Of a stretch of 64,000 bases of DNA, positions 48,634-59,551 are shown piece by piece; position 1 is the stretch's first letter, and every line of letters begins with the position of its first letter. This stretch comes from Aurantiochytrium sp. KH105 (lineage: Eukaryota; Sar; Bigyra; Thraustochytrida; Thraustochytriidae), in NCBI GenBank assembly GCA_003116975.1, contig BGKB01000063.1, forward strand, positions 124,001-188,000. Reading direction: 5' to 3'. A program made the translations under genes and the position numbers. The notes below the pieces were generated by a model. It was not told the DNA's origin and did not search any database. It worked only from the letters and a program-made list of their open reading frames with translations.

Positions 48634-48888
48634 CAACCCGAAGCTGCGCGCGCGCGCCCGCGCTCGGCCCGCGTCCCCGTCCGCGCCGCGCGCACTTCGC
48701 GCCTCGCGCCAACAAGCTTTGCTCCTCTGGGCCGCCGCTGTAGTTGCCGCCGCCGCCGCGCGCCCCTCAGATCAGCCGCTGCTGCACGTGCCTGGATCCC
48801 GTCACGCCGCCGCCGCAGTTACCTCGCCGCCCTCGCGGCCGCGCGTGGCCGGCGAGGCGAGCGCGTCCGGCCGCGGCGAAGCGGCGCC

Positions 48889-48962
48889 GAGCCAAGCCGA
48901 GCCGAGCCGAGCCGAGCCAAGCCAAGCCAAGCCAAGCCAAGCCAAGCCAAGCCAAGCCAAGC
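48889..48962. repeat. GAGCC/AAGCC pentanucleotide array
   Basis: About 15 pentamers: GAGCC units pass into eight or more AAGCC units. The same AAGCC unit recurs at 62655-62724 and 63706-63725. Confidence 0.95.
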
Positions 48963-49838
48963 GGGTCTGCGGCCGCGGCGCCGCGCCCGAGGCCGCCTCG
49001 CGGCAGGCAGTTGGCGCGTCGAGCCCCGAGCTGCTGCCTGCTGCCAGCTTTCTGGGTGTGGGTCTATCCACCAAGCCTCCTAGCTCTCCAGCTAGCTTTC
49101 TGCGTAGCTAGACAGCCGGTCCTGGCGGCGGTGGGGAACAGGGCAGGCAGCCCCCCCCTCCCCCATACAGACACACATGCCCCGCAGACTCCCGCAGCGC
49201 GGCGGCTGTGTGAGCTGCAGCTCCTCCGCAGCACCGGCATGTAACTTCGGGATGAGCAGGCCTAGCTTGCTGGCGGGGGCCCCCGGCCCACTGCGGCTGC
49301 GGGGCAATCAGGCTGATCTGGCTGATCGCGCGCCGCTGGGTCCGCACGCGCCGAGGGCGCGGCTGCGCGCGGTCCCAGCCAGCGCACGCGTGCGACATGC
49401 GGCATGCGGCGAGACTGCAGCAGGCCTGTGATAAACGGAGCGGCGCCGGAGCGCAGGCGGAGGGGGGGAGGGAGAGGGGGGGGGGGGGGATGCATAGCCG
49501 CTGCGATTCTGGAAAACAGACCGTCGGTCCGCGCGATAATGACTGGTCGGTCGGTCTTGGATTTTGACCATCCATCGATCGCTTCCCGTCTGTTCGGCGT
49601 TCACCCAAGCAAACAAGCAAGCTAGCGAAGGAAGGAAGGAAAGAAGGAAGGAAGGAAGCAAGCCTGTGTCGCTTCCGAGTCCGCGGCTTATCGATCTCCA
49701 TCGGCCTCCTTCCTCCCTCGGCTTGCGTGCAGAGCGGTGCGCGCTCACTCGCTCGCTGCAGCTGCTCCCTCGCGCCAACCTTCACCTCGCCGCCCTGGCT
49801 CTCCTCTCGGTCGCGCCTCGAGCGTCTCGTGCCCGGTC

Positions 49839-49861
49839 GACAGACAGACAGACAGACAGAC

Positions 49862-49893
<32 letters not shown>

Positions 49894-49905
49894 GGCAGAC
49901 AGACT
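49839..49905. repeat. CAGA tetranucleotide microsatellite
   Basis: About 16 CAGA units with two interruptions. Confidence 0.95.
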
Positions 49906-51170
49906 GGCCACGGTCTCTCCCTCTTTCTCTCTCTCTCTCTCGCGCGCGCTGCGGGGCCATCTCCACAGGCTGCAGCTGCAGCTGCATTCATAGGTGTTCA
50001 CATGAGGCTGCGGGGGATTGATCGAGGCCGCCCGCCCTGCTGCTAAAGCCAGCCCGGATCGACGGCCGCGGCTCCGTGCCTCCGCGGCGCCCGGGCGGGG
50101 AACGTGGGAGCGAGGGATGACCGAACGGTCGAGGTGGCTTGGCATGGTGGACTGACTGACGTGTTCGAGTTGCCTTGCCTTGCCTTGCAAACGCTGACCT
50201 CACATCTTGTGAGTCGAGTCCGAGTCCATTCTCTAATTGCCTGATCTTTCCAGGTCCGCGCGGCGCCGACGGCATTATGTGAACAGGCCCCTATTACTCA
50301 CTTGGCAAGTGCGAAGCTAGAGGAGGGAAAGCTGTGATGTTTGCTGCGATGAACAAGGATTCATGGTGGAGCTGCAGCAGCTACAGCTGCAGACAGCCTC
50401 ATTCCTAGGCACAGTGGCGGCAGACCGGCCTGGCGGCCACGGCCTCCCGAAGGGAAAAGTGGAGGTGCTCGTGTCGTGCGCCCGTGACAGCGACCACCGA
50501 CAAAGAGTGACGATGACCAATCTCTGCTGCCACCTGGAATGCAAGGAACTGCCAACAGCAAGTCAAATGGTAAAAGAGAACGTGTTCGGCGACCTCTGAA
50601 ATGGCCTTCATTCGAAGTGAGATAAGAAAATCATGCTCTGAATCATAAGTGGTCAAATACGTATCTACGCAATTATGCTCCGAACCTTTGACTAATTGTC
50701 AAATACGTAGGTGTGAATGAAAGCCGTCTCTTTCACGGATCGACCGACTAGTTGGCGGCCGAACGAACGACGCGGCTGGCCAGTATTCCGCCGAATCTTC
50801 CGCAATTGAGCGGCCAACCAAATCCGGGCCAGACGCTTCGATTTGGGTTGTCTCACGAACAGAGTCTTTAATAAGAGGCAAGCATGCATGCATGCAAGGG
50901 TTCAACGACAGCACGGCGAAGCTTGTATTGTATACGACTGATGGAAATTGGCTTGAGTCATGACAGGCACGGGCGGGAAAAGTATCAGCGAGAACAGGTC
51001 AATCTAGCTACGGGTATTGGTCTACCGAATAAATTCAGTCAACTCGTCACGCGGAGTCATTCGCGAACCCACCATGTTTAATTTTAAATTCTCAGAATGA
51101 AAATTCTTACATGTTAGTGTCAAGAAGATCGATCTGCAAGCCCTCCCCTCTCCCACCTGCCTTCCGCCCT

Positions 51171-54100
51171 TTATTGGAGAGTGAGCGAATTTCGATGCTT
51201 GGGGCCGTTCTCGTCCACATCATGATCCGTCGCACCCTCATCCATCATGACGACATCAATTGAAAGTGGAGAAGCTAGCTCTGGTCCAGGCGGAGCGTCC
51301 ATGGAAGACTCCGAGGAAAGGTCAGCATCGCAGTCTACAACGAGAGACGACGCTGACACTGGCTCGGCATCAGCGATCTGCTGCTGCGCAGGCGGGCCTG
51401 CGGATACCCAAGACGCAGGCTCATCTCCTTTTGCCTGAAGGACCATCGACTGCGGCGTGTCTGCCCCTTGGCCCGCCCCTGATACTTCTCCGAGTCCCGC
51501 ATCGGACTGACGCCCCGAGGAAGAGCTTGCATCTGATGCTCCACCCGCGCTGCCACTCCGCACGTTTCGCCGGCGTCCACTGCAGATTCGCCGGAAACCA
51601 AAGAAAATGGCGAGACAGGGCCCAATCAAGAGGATAAAGAGTGTGACACTGCCGAGAGAGTCCGAGTCCTCCGCAATCGAAGCAAAGAGGAGCATGCCTA
51701 ACACGGAAAAGAGCTGGGTGTGAGCCACGGTCGCGAGCAAGTTGTCCTCCCACTTGTCATACGGCTGCATGGAAGTCTGAAGAAGCGTGTAGAAGAAGGT
51801 GATATAGAGCCCGAAGGCAACCTGTCCCAATGTTCCGTCCGCAACAAGTAAGACCACTGAAGTGAGAAGATACTTGCGCAACAGCTCAAACACCTCGTAG
51901 AACTTGCGCAGAATACGAATGGCAGTCCGTTTGTCCGATGCTGTTGGGTCTTTGTATAGCTCGTGCAAAAACACTGCGCGCTCCAGCGCCGGTTTGTGGC
52001 TGCCATGAATAAGGACAACGAAGAGCACAATGGGACCGATCACATACAGGAGCGCCATCGCAATCGCATACGTGTGCACCCACCCCAAGTCTTCGCACTT
52101 TGTTGATAGATCAAAGCGCATTGCTCGCGACCCATCCTCGAATGAATCGCACACAAAAGTCTGCATGATCGTCGTGTTCACGGATGGAAACACCAGGAAA
52201 AGAAGCATTGCGATCACGTACCACGTCGCCGACGAGAGACTGTTGCGACGGTCCTCAGTGCGGGCGAAAAACAATCGCGTGATCGCAAACATGGCTGCAG
52301 CGATCATCAGCATAAGCACTGGCACAAGCGTCGCCATGAGTAATTTGCTTGCGTGCGTGTCTGGGATTATGCAACCTGTCACAGACGGTAGCACCGAGGC
52401 GTCCAAGGTCACCAAAGACATCGATGTAGGAAGCATGGACCATTCGCCCCACCAATCATACGTAGGGCCAAAGACACGCTGAAAACCCGTCGCTACCTGA
52501 ATGAGGCCAATCGTGATCGTGATCGGTCCGCGTGCTTCCCGTACCGTGTCACGGACACGCCGAAGAGAAGCTTTGAAAGAGCCGCACGGTCTGCACCGCC
52601 TCCTTCGCTGCGTATCATCTCTCGTGCTAAGGGCCTCGTAAAAGTTTGCCGCGATGAAACAAGGCCACAACAAAAGCACTACAATCGTGACGCCGGCGAA
52701 AATGCCTCTTTCGCGCGTAAGAGTAGCCTCAGTGCACTCTTTGCAGGTCTCGGTTCCGTGCTTACTGTAGCCATCCTTGCACACTGCGCAGTACGGACCT
52801 GTATGTCCTTCCCGGCAATAGATTGGCTCTGGCCATGACGTCAACACGCGGGACCTGGAATCAGAAGATACATTCTTCTTACCCGTTCCACCTCCTCCGA
52901 TGCAGTATTCCTTTTGGGGGCATTCGAGCACATTCTCTGCATAGATGGAGGGACGCCAGAAACCAGGGGCGAGCTCGAGCGACTCGAGCGTTTGTCCCTG
53001 ATCCCCACACTGGAAGCCCTCTGTGCACGGGATCACTTGCACTTCGCTCGCCCCACCGTCCTCGTCAGAATCCACTTGCACTTGATAGAAACCAACCGGA
53101 GCCACACAGTCTGAAATGCTCGTTGCCACGTCCAGCGTGGTTTGCAGCTCGTTAGGACACGCAATGCAACCCTTCATACTGTCCTCGACATACGATCCAC
53201 GCGCGCAGCGCTCGCAAGTAAGCATGCCGTCCTCAAGTGTTGGCACCTGCTCCATGCCTTCCTCGCATATGATCGAAGCGGAGCTCATGGCATCACTTTG
53301 CGCACTATCCTTGCCATCGACATTTGCGATGACTCGGAAAAAGCTTGCTTCTCCAAGTTGGAGACCCATTGAGACTGACCTTGCTTCGGAGTCTCTGACT
53401 TTGACGCAAGAGGCAATTTGGGAGGCTGCTTCGCTTGCGTCGACGCAAGAAGCCCATCCATTCGAAGAGGTCCTGATCGCGGATCGCGTCGACGTGCGAT
53501 AGACTATGAAGTAGTCCACCTCCCCGAATGTCCAGGTCCATGACACGACAGCAAGGCCATCGGGCCCCACTTCGGCTTCCGTTGTGCTTTCCGAGTCTTC
53601 GCCAAGCAGCAGCAAGGCCGAGGCCGCGGAAACGTGCGTGGCACGCAAACCCTCGCACCCGCCTTCTTCGTACCCGTTCTCTCCCTCAAAGGCGCCCGCG
53701 CACGTGCACTTCACACTTGGTGAAGGTTGACCTTCCGCTGTGCATGTGCCCGTTGACGCGCACGTTCCCGGACATCCCATGACTGACGTCGATGGAGCGA
53801 ACGAGCCTGCATCTCCGTCAAACTCGCTCTCAGAGAGTCGAAAACGACTCTCTGCATACACGTGACGCCCGGCCTGGTTCTTGAGGAAAAGTTCCTCTCC
53901 ACTTGAGTCCGAGTAAGAAGCATCGAGGTCCACGTTGGGGATCGGGTTCGCGCCGCTGAATTTGCTTTGATGAATGTGCGCCGTGACACCTGCCGCGAGG
54001 TAGACGCTTCCACCGACGCCCTTGGTGCAGCCCAGAGCATTAGGCGCCACCTCCGTTTCGTTGAGAAAAGCGATCCATCCATCTCTGGAATCGCACGGCT

Positions 54101-57100
54101 GCCTGTCTCCCACAACCTCTTTTAGCTGGCACACCGGGTATTCCCGGCAGGTAAGAAAAGCGGCATTGTCCGTGAATTCACACGCTGATGCGGACAGGTA
54201 GCCGCCAGCGCCAACGTAAAGTGCGCCACCTTGCAGGTCGGCAGTGTTATTCACAAACGTTACGTCGGTAAGATCAGCCTCTGCGCCAGACTCAAGAGAC
54301 ATCGCACCTCCGTGTTCGGTCACAGAATTTAGCTCAAATGTTGACGCGGACAGTTTCAGAACGGTCGCACCAGCGACAATGAGGGCCGCGCCCGTTCCTT
54401 GCGTTGCCAAGTTGCTTGAAAATGCAATGTCCGAAAGCGTGAAAGCAGCGAGCTGAGGGTTTTCCTCAAAATACAGCGCTCCGCCAATTGTACCTTCGTT
54501 GGATGAGACGCTGAGATCTTGCATGCACGCTTCTCCGGCCGTGCAAGTTTCGTCATCTACAAGCGGCGCAAGCACGCCCTTGGCAAACACGGCGGCTCCG
54601 CCAGAAGCAGTATTTCCGCGCAGAGTGCCACCTCGCCAAAGTGTCGGAAAGTGGCTCGAAATCCCAAAATGCAATGCGCCCCCGTACAGTCCTGCATAGT
54701 TTCCGATAAAGTCCGTTTCGAGTATGCGGTTGATTGAGCCTGTCAAATCAACGGCGATCGCACCACCAACACCATTGGAGCGGTTTTCCTCAAAAAGTGA
54801 GGCCTGAATCGTCCCGATATGCCCAGACACAGCAATCGCACCAGCCATGCCGGTCTTCATGTCTCTTTGCCGGTTTCCGGAAAACGTACAGCCATAAATG
54901 AGCGTAATGATTCCTTGAGTTGAGATGGAGATAGCCCCACCTTCCGTTGCATGCATCTGATCAAAAGTGGTGTTGACAATGGCGTCTACTTGTCCATCAA
55001 TGAGAATGGCTCCTCCAACCCGCTGGCCAAGACTGCCATAGGCTTTGGACTTTGAAAATACGCAAGATTCAATCTTGCCCACGCGCCCTTGCACAAGCAT
55101 AAGGCCTCCGTCGCGCGGCGGAATGGTGACGCTGGAGTTCGTGCTGTTGCTGCCGGGAATTTCAATGTCGAGCTTGTTCCGTGAGAATTCGATTCCTTGC
55201 AGCCGCCAAAGCACTGCGCCAGGTTTGACGTGTAGGATATCGTCACCTTGAATGTAGACGCTGAGACCATCCTGAGCCACAAGGGAAATGTTTACACCCC
55301 GTCGAACGACAAGCTCGGACGCTATCTCCATATATGCCGTCGTGACGACAATCTCGCCATGAACAAAAGTGGTGTCTTCGAGGTGGGCGCGGAGCTCCGA
55401 ATATGAGCCCGCCATTCGATGCTCAAATTCGATGACCTGATCGCCTTGGTCTGGCACGTATTCCCGCGTTGGCGATGCCCATGCCTCAATTGAAAGTGGC
55501 AAAGCGGCTCGATTTTCACCGGGAAGGCCGCGATCATCGGATGCGGCAAGAATGAAGACTGAAGCAGCCTCGACGTTCACGTTATCATACCGTCTTGCAG
55601 CGCAAGCTCGTCGTGGCATGCTCCCTATCTGGGCTAGGCCAAAGTCGCCAGAGGTGAGTTTTGCCTCCTCGCGAATGCCAACATAGTTGAAGGGGCACAG
55701 CTCCAGGTATTCGGCGACGAGGTCGAGATCAAAGAGAACCTCGAGATTCATGTGGATCACCGCATCAGAAGGCGCATCTGGAACGACAATTTGCAGACAG
55801 CGGATTACTTTGGGCGCCAGGCCCCGTATGTATTCCCCCAACTGCAAGTGACTCCCGTTGCGAGGCAGCTCTACGATGAAACACGCGGCATCTGAGTCGT
55901 TCTCTCTATAGTCCAAATCAGGGACGGTCTGATTTTCGGTGAAGTTCTCAATTGCGTAAAGCTCATCGCTGCTCGTGTTTGCAAACGTGACATTATCGAC
56001 GCCGTTAGAGACAAAAAGATATTCCCCTCCAAGGGTCGCAACTGGGATGAAACGATCGTAGTTGTCACTGGGCTCGTCCGTCAAATAGTAAGCCCTTGAC
56101 CAACTCTCTCCATCGTCTGTACTGACGCGAAACACAAGGTGGTAAATTTTCTCCTCTGAGACTTTGAAGCGGTAAAAGACAGCCCAATGCTGGGGCTTGT
56201 TTGGGTCTGCAACTAGGACGACTTGCTCGTCACCTTGGGTATTCGGAAAGCCAAGCGGGGCAATAAAGCCAAGCGAGTCTACCTTGAGATTTCCCTGCTC
56301 ATTGGGCGCGATGCGGGCGAAGCGGATGCCGACGGCTCGGTGCTCCCAAGCGGCAAGCCAGTAGTCATCGTGCGGGCTCGCGGCGATGGTGATATCGGCG
56401 TCTTTGGCGTCGAGATTTGTGACGCGGACACGGTCTTTCCAGCCGCAGACATCCACCTTGGTCTCGCCAAACATGATGTCAGCCTGGCCTCCTCCGTTCG
56501 TGGCCGTCGCAGCGACGACCATGCGCTGGCTTTGTGAACTGCTGAGGAGGACAGGATTTCGATCTTGAAAGATGTCGTCTTCGATGCCGGAGAAGACACT
56601 GGTGACCATTGTGACATCGCTCGCGGTGATGGGCCCACCGCCAACTCGAATGGGGAATGAGACGGAGATGAGATCTTTGTCGTTGCCGATATTGACGTCG
56701 TCTCCAAGAGCGAAACTATACTGAGCCTGCCACACAACGACGACATTGCTGTTTTTGTCAGCGGCGATAGTGGGTAGACGATTATTATTTTTGCCCTTGA
56801 CTTCGCTCACAGACACGCGCTGTCCGATGCCCTTTTCGGCCCCCATCCACATGTCGCCATTAAAAGCGTCAGCTTTGGTGATGTAGGCAACCCTGATGCT
56901 GTATAGATTGGCATCGTTCTTGTTGCGATACGCCAAGACCCAACCCTTGTTTTCGCCGTACACGGCCACTTGGACCTGTTGCTGTTTGATGCTGGTTGTG
57001 TCATTGAATACAAGAGTCCCATTATCTGTAGGCCAATCGCTGCCGTTTGGGCGCATTTTGTAGTACAGGTCGTCCCCCCCCCGGGAGAACGCAAGGAGGC

Positions 57101-57293
57101 AATCGTCGTCCACGTCGCAGGCAAAGGCCGGATTGAAGTTACCCCGATCGCTGGGCTCGGTGGTCAGCGACACGAGCGGAGTCCACGAGGCCGCGCGGCT
57201 CCCGCTCGCCCACGCAGGCCCCTGCGCGACCAGCGCGAGCAGCACCAGCGCCGCGGACGCCAGCAGCAGCCGTCCCGGCGCCGTCGTCGCCAT
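51171..57293 (-). CDS. Giant receptor-like protein B, tandem paralogue of receptor A
   Basis: 2040 residues with the same architecture as receptor A: a signal peptide (1-29); a propeller-like region with Asp-box STDDGESW (391-398); beta-helix repeats (about 680-1040, GGAI turns); an EGF-like CPGTCASTGTC segment (about 1180-1215); a Cys-rich module CERCARGSYVEDSMKGCIACPNEL (about 1358-1382 onward); about eight membrane helices (1528-1895); and a polar Ser/Gly-rich cytosolic tail. The membrane part is the most alike, for example ITIGLIQVATGFQRVFGPTYDWW and FEVFELLRKYLLTSVVLLVADGTL. Same strand and adjacent, so it arose by tandem duplication. The propeller and tails have diverged most. Function is unknown; a surface receptor, adhesin or transport role is possible. 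Confidence 0.82.
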   Translation of the reverse strand: MATTAPGRLLLASAALVLLALVAQGPAWASGSRAASWTPLVSLTTEPSDRGNFNPAFACDVDDDCLLAFSRGGDDLYYKMRPNGSDWPTDNGTLVFNDTTSIKQQQVQVAVYGENKGWVLAYRNKNDANLYSIRVAYITKADAFNGDMWMGAEKGIGQRVSVSEVKGKNNNRLPTIAADKNSNVVVVWQAQYSFALGDDVNIGNDKDLISVSFPIRVGGGPITASDVTMVTSVFSGIEDDIFQDRNPVLLSSSQSQRMVVAATATNGGGQADIMFGETKVDVCGWKDRVRVTNLDAKDADITIAASPHDDYWLAAWEHRAVGIRFARIAPNEQGNLKVDSLGFIAPLGFPNTQGDEQVVLVADPNKPQHWAVFYRFKVSEEKIYHLVFRVSTDDGESWSRAYYLTDEPSDNYDRFIPVATLGGEYLFVSNGVDNVTFANTSSDELYAIENFTENQTVPDLDYRENDSDAACFIVELPRNGSHLQLGEYIRGLAPKVIRCLQIVVPDAPSDAVIHMNLEVLFDLDLVAEYLELCPFNYVGIREEAKLTSGDFGLAQIGSMPRRACAARRYDNVNVEAASVFILAASDDRGLPGENRAALPLSIEAWASPTREYVPDQGDQVIEFEHRMAGSYSELRAHLEDTTFVHGEIVVTTAYMEIASELVVRRGVNISLVAQDGLSVYIQGDDILHVKPGAVLWRLQGIEFSRNKLDIEIPGSNSTNSSVTIPPRDGGLMLVQGRVGKIESCVFSKSKAYGSLGQRVGGAILIDGQVDAIVNTTFDQMHATEGGAISISTQGIITLIYGCTFSGNRQRDMKTGMAGAIAVSGHIGTIQASLFEENRSNGVGGAIAVDLTGSINRILETDFIGNYAGLYGGALHFGISSHFPTLWRGGTLRGNTASGGAAVFAKGVLAPLVDDETCTAGEACMQDLSVSSNEGTIGGALYFEENPQLAAFTLSDIAFSSNLATQGTGAALIVAGATVLKLSASTFELNSVTEHGGAMSLESGAEADLTDVTFVNNTADLQGGALYVGAGGYLSASACEFTDNAAFLTCREYPVCQLKEVVGDRQPCDSRDGWIAFLNETEVAPNALGCTKGVGGSVYLAAGVTAHIHQSKFSGANPIPNVDLDASYSDSSGEELFLKNQAGRHVYAESRFRLSESEFDGDAGSFAPSTSVMGCPGTCASTGTCTAEGQPSPSVKCTCAGAFEGENGYEEGGCEGLRATHVSAASALLLLGEDSESTTEAEVGPDGLAVVSWTWTFGEVDYFIVYRTSTRSAIRTSSNGWASCVDASEAASQIASCVKVRDSEARSVSMGLQLGEASFFRVIANVDGKDSAQSDAMSSASIICEEGMEQVPTLEDGMLTCERCARGSYVEDSMKGCIACPNELQTTLDVATSISDCVAPVGFYQVQVDSDEDGGASEVQVIPCTEGFQCGDQGQTLESLELAPGFWRPSIYAENVLECPQKEYCIGGGGTGKKNVSSDSRSRVLTSWPEPIYCREGHTGPYCAVCKDGYSKHGTETCKECTEATLTRERGIFAGVTIVVLLLWPCFIAANFYEALSTRDDTQRRRRCRPCGSFKASLRRVRDTVREARGPITITIGLIQVATGFQRVFGPTYDWWGEWSMLPTSMSLVTLDASVLPSVTGCIIPDTHASKLLMATLVPVLMLMIAAAMFAITRLFFARTEDRRNSLSSATWYVIAMLLFLVFPSVNTTIMQTFVCDSFEDGSRAMRFDLSTKCEDLGWVHTYAIAMALLYVIGPIVLFVVLIHGSHKPALERAVFLHELYKDPTASDKRTAIRILRKFYEVFELLRKYLLTSVVLLVADGTLGQVAFGLYITFFYTLLQTSMQPYDKWEDNLLATVAHTQLFSVLGMLLFASIAEDSDSLGSVTLFILLIGPCLAIFFGFRRICSGRRRNVRSGSAGGASDASSSSGRQSDAGLGEVSGAGQGADTPQSMVLQAKGDEPASWVSAGPPAQQQIADAEPVSASSLVVDCDADLSSESSMDAPPGPELASPLSIDVVMMDEGATDHDVDENGPKHRNSLTLQ

Positions 57294-58312
57294 CGTCCTA
57301 CGAAGCCTCGCGCGCTCCGAATCGCGCGGGCGGCCGGGGACCCGTGCGAGCTGCCGCCAAGCGGCAGGCCGGCTCGCGCAGGCTGCGCGGGCTGCGCGGG
57401 GCTGCGCGGGGCTCCGCGGCTTCGCGGCTTCGTCGCAGACGCCGCGCCTGTTCTATCTTCGAGTCAGGTGGTTTCGAGTTCTGCTGTTTCTGGACACCAT
57501 TCAGCACGCGCTCGCAGAGCGGAGACATGGATACTACTACGTAGTATAGTGACCAACGAAGAGAAGCACTTCTTTTCCACTTCTTTTCTTTTGTTTTGCC
57601 TATACTATAATCATTGCATGCCCGTTCTCCCGCGCACGACGCTCGCAGCTGCAGAACAAGTCGGGCTTGGCAAATCGCGATGGACGAACGGGCGAACGGG
57701 CGAACGAGCGGGCGAGCGCGCGCGCGCGGACAGAAGAGCAGCCGTGGCCGGCAGCGGCAGCGGCCCTCACAGGCAAGCAAGCAAGCGAGCAAGCAAGTAC
57801 GCAAGCAAGTAAGCAAAGAGACACGAGCTCGCGGCCAAGTCCCCGGGCAGAGAAAGTCGAACAATGTGAATGACAAGAGCCAAAATCCAAACGTAGCTCC
57901 CTGCATCGCCAGCCAGCCCTGTGCAGGTCGGAGCGGTCCCGGCCGATCTCCCCTCCCCTTCCCCTCCTTCCCCGTCGCCATGGCTCACTGCCTCGTGGAC
58001 ACCGACGACGACGACGACGACGGCCCGCCCCGAGGACACGCGCGAACACACACGCGCCACGCACGCAAGCTGCAGTTACGCGAGTTACGCCAACGTCGCG
58101 AAACCGCAGCGCGTGTTGATTAAGGGGCGGCGTCACCGTGCCTGACGTGGCGCTGCAGAAGTTGGAGCAGAGCGAGCCGGCCGAGGGGACTACGACGCGG
58201 AGGCCGCGCGCACGCGGGGCGGGGCGGGCGGGGCAGACGCGGGCGCGGGCGAGGGCCGGCGGGTTCCGGTCGCGCGGGCGCGGCGGGGAGGGCTGGGCGG
58301 GCCGCGCGTTGC
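57294..58312. promoter_or_regulatory. Divergent upstream region, receptor B / CANT1
   Basis: 1.0 kb between two starts. It contains GGCTGCGCGG repeats (about 57381-57415), CAAG-type repeats (about 57773-57816) and a GAC trinucleotide run (about 57999-58022). Frames through these repeats are rejected. It presumably holds both promoters. Confidence 0.5.
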
Positions 58313-59551
58313 ATGCGCGTCCAGGGTTTCGTCAAGAGCGCGAGCCGACGCAGGAGCGCAGGCCGCGGCGCGCGGCCTGACGGCTTGGCCGGCGAGGCGT
58401 CGAGGTCCACGGCGGGCAAGCTCATGCGGCTCGTGGACTGGAGCCGCGTCGTCGTGGGCGGAGGTCTCGCCCTCTTGCTGCTGCTCGTCGTCACAGGATG
58501 GCGAAGCGCCGGCGTCGGAGCCGGCGGGGCTGACGCCGTGTACGGCCAGGGCGGTTTGCGCAGCGGCGTCTCGCCCTCCGGCAAGGGGTGCGACACCGTG
58601 TGGTGCCGAAGCTCGCCAACTTCGATCAACTTTGGCATTGTCGCGGATCTAGACCGCCAGAGCAAGCTCGCCCTTGGCGAGAAGCACGCCGGCTGGCGCT
58701 CCTTCTTCAAGAAGGCGCGGCTCTTCAAGGATTCCACCAGCAACAAGTGGGAGATCTCGTGGGACGCCGACATTGAACTGCAAACGCACCTTGGCGAGGA
58801 CGGCCGAGGTCTCGAGCTTAGCGAGCTGGTGAATTGGCAGGACCGCCTCTGGACCTTTGACGACCGCAGCGGCGTCGTCTTCGAACTCACGGAGGAGGAC
58901 TCGATCTGCATCCCACGCTACATTCTCATGGAAGGTGACGGGAACAATGCCAAGGGCCAAAAGACGGAGTGGGCCACTGTCAAGGACGGCAAGCTCATTG
59001 TTGGCAGCTTCGGCAAGCCGTACACCAAAAATGGTGTCATTACAACGCGTAACAACCTTTGGATCTCCATTATCCATCCTTCGGGAGCCATCGAGCACGA
59101 GGACTGGACGGCAAATTACGAACGCATGCAACAAGACACTGACTCGGTGTACCCCGGTTACATGGTGCACGAGGCCATCCATTTCGACCAGTTGAACCGT
59201 CTCTGGTATGTTTTGCCTCGGCGTGTCAGCCACGATGCCTACGATGAGAAGCGCGACGAGATCATGGGTAGCAATCTCATGCTTGTCTATGATGAGCATT
59301 TTGGCAAGCTCGTCAAGAAGCTGAGTATCGGCTCGCTTGTGCCGACGCACGGCTGGTCCTCGTTCAAGTTTGTTCCCTTCACCAACAATCGCGTCATTCT
59401 CGGCTTGCGCAGCATGGAAATCGAGGACAAGGACAATGGCGACGGCGAGCAAAACACATATGTTACGATCTTTGACGTTGACGGAAACGTCTTTCTCGAG
59501 GAGCAGCTTATCCCGGGCGCACACAAGTACGAGGGAATTGAATTTCTCTAA
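58313..59551 (+). CDS. Soluble calcium-activated nucleotidase (CANT1-type apyrase), type II membrane protein
   Basis: 412 residues from ATG 58313; the start context is weak and M38 (58424) is an alternative. A basic N-terminus is followed by a single hydrophobic anchor (about 47-61), so the enzyme domain would face the ER/Golgi lumen. CANT1 hydrolyses UDP, GDP and similar nucleotides with Ca2+, which supports glycosylation. The five-bladed apyrase domain is well conserved: NFGIVADLD (106-114), GRGLELSELV and WTFDDRSGVVFEL, GDGNNAKGQKTEWATVKDGKL, VGSFGKPYT, WYVLPRRVSHDAYDEKRDEIMGSNL, SSFKFVPFTNNRVILGL and the terminal KYEGIEFL. Full length at the C-terminus. The glycosyltransferase-like gene elsewhere in the window would act in the same compartment, but the two are not linked. 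Confidence 0.9.
   Translation: MRVQGFVKSASRRRSAGRGARPDGLAGEASRSTAGKLMRLVDWSRVVVGGGLALLLLLVVTGWRSAGVGAGGADAVYGQGGLRSGVSPSGKGCDTVWCRSSPTSINFGIVADLDRQSKLALGEKHAGWRSFFKKARLFKDSTSNKWEISWDADIELQTHLGEDGRGLELSELVNWQDRLWTFDDRSGVVFELTEEDSICIPRYILMEGDGNNAKGQKTEWATVKDGKLIVGSFGKPYTKNGVITTRNNLWISIIHPSGAIEHEDWTANYERMQQDTDSVYPGYMVHEAIHFDQLNRLWYVLPRRVSHDAYDEKRDEIMGSNLMLVYDEHFGKLVKKLSIGSLVPTHGWSSFKFVPFTNNRVILGLRSMEIEDKDNGDGEQNTYVTIFDVDGNVFLEEQLIPGAHKYEGIEFL

Larger units (their letters stand above)
48225..51170. other. 2.9-kb spacer between the two receptor genes
   Basis: Upstream region of receptor A and 3' flank of receptor B. It is GC-rich and repeat-laden: GCCA (48579-48633), AAGCC/GAGCC (48889-48962), G-rich runs (about 49457-49489), CAGA (49839-49905) and CCTTG (about 50165-50188). 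AT-richer DNA follows from about 50600. Long open frames (48226-49111, 49108-50190) simply read through these repeats and have no domains. No gene, tRNA or mobile element is seen. Confidence 0.55.

Noticed and set aside
48226-50190. Long frames in the spacer between the receptor genes
   Set aside because: They read through GCCA, AAGCC, CAGA and G-rich repeats, and have equivalents in several frames and on both strands.
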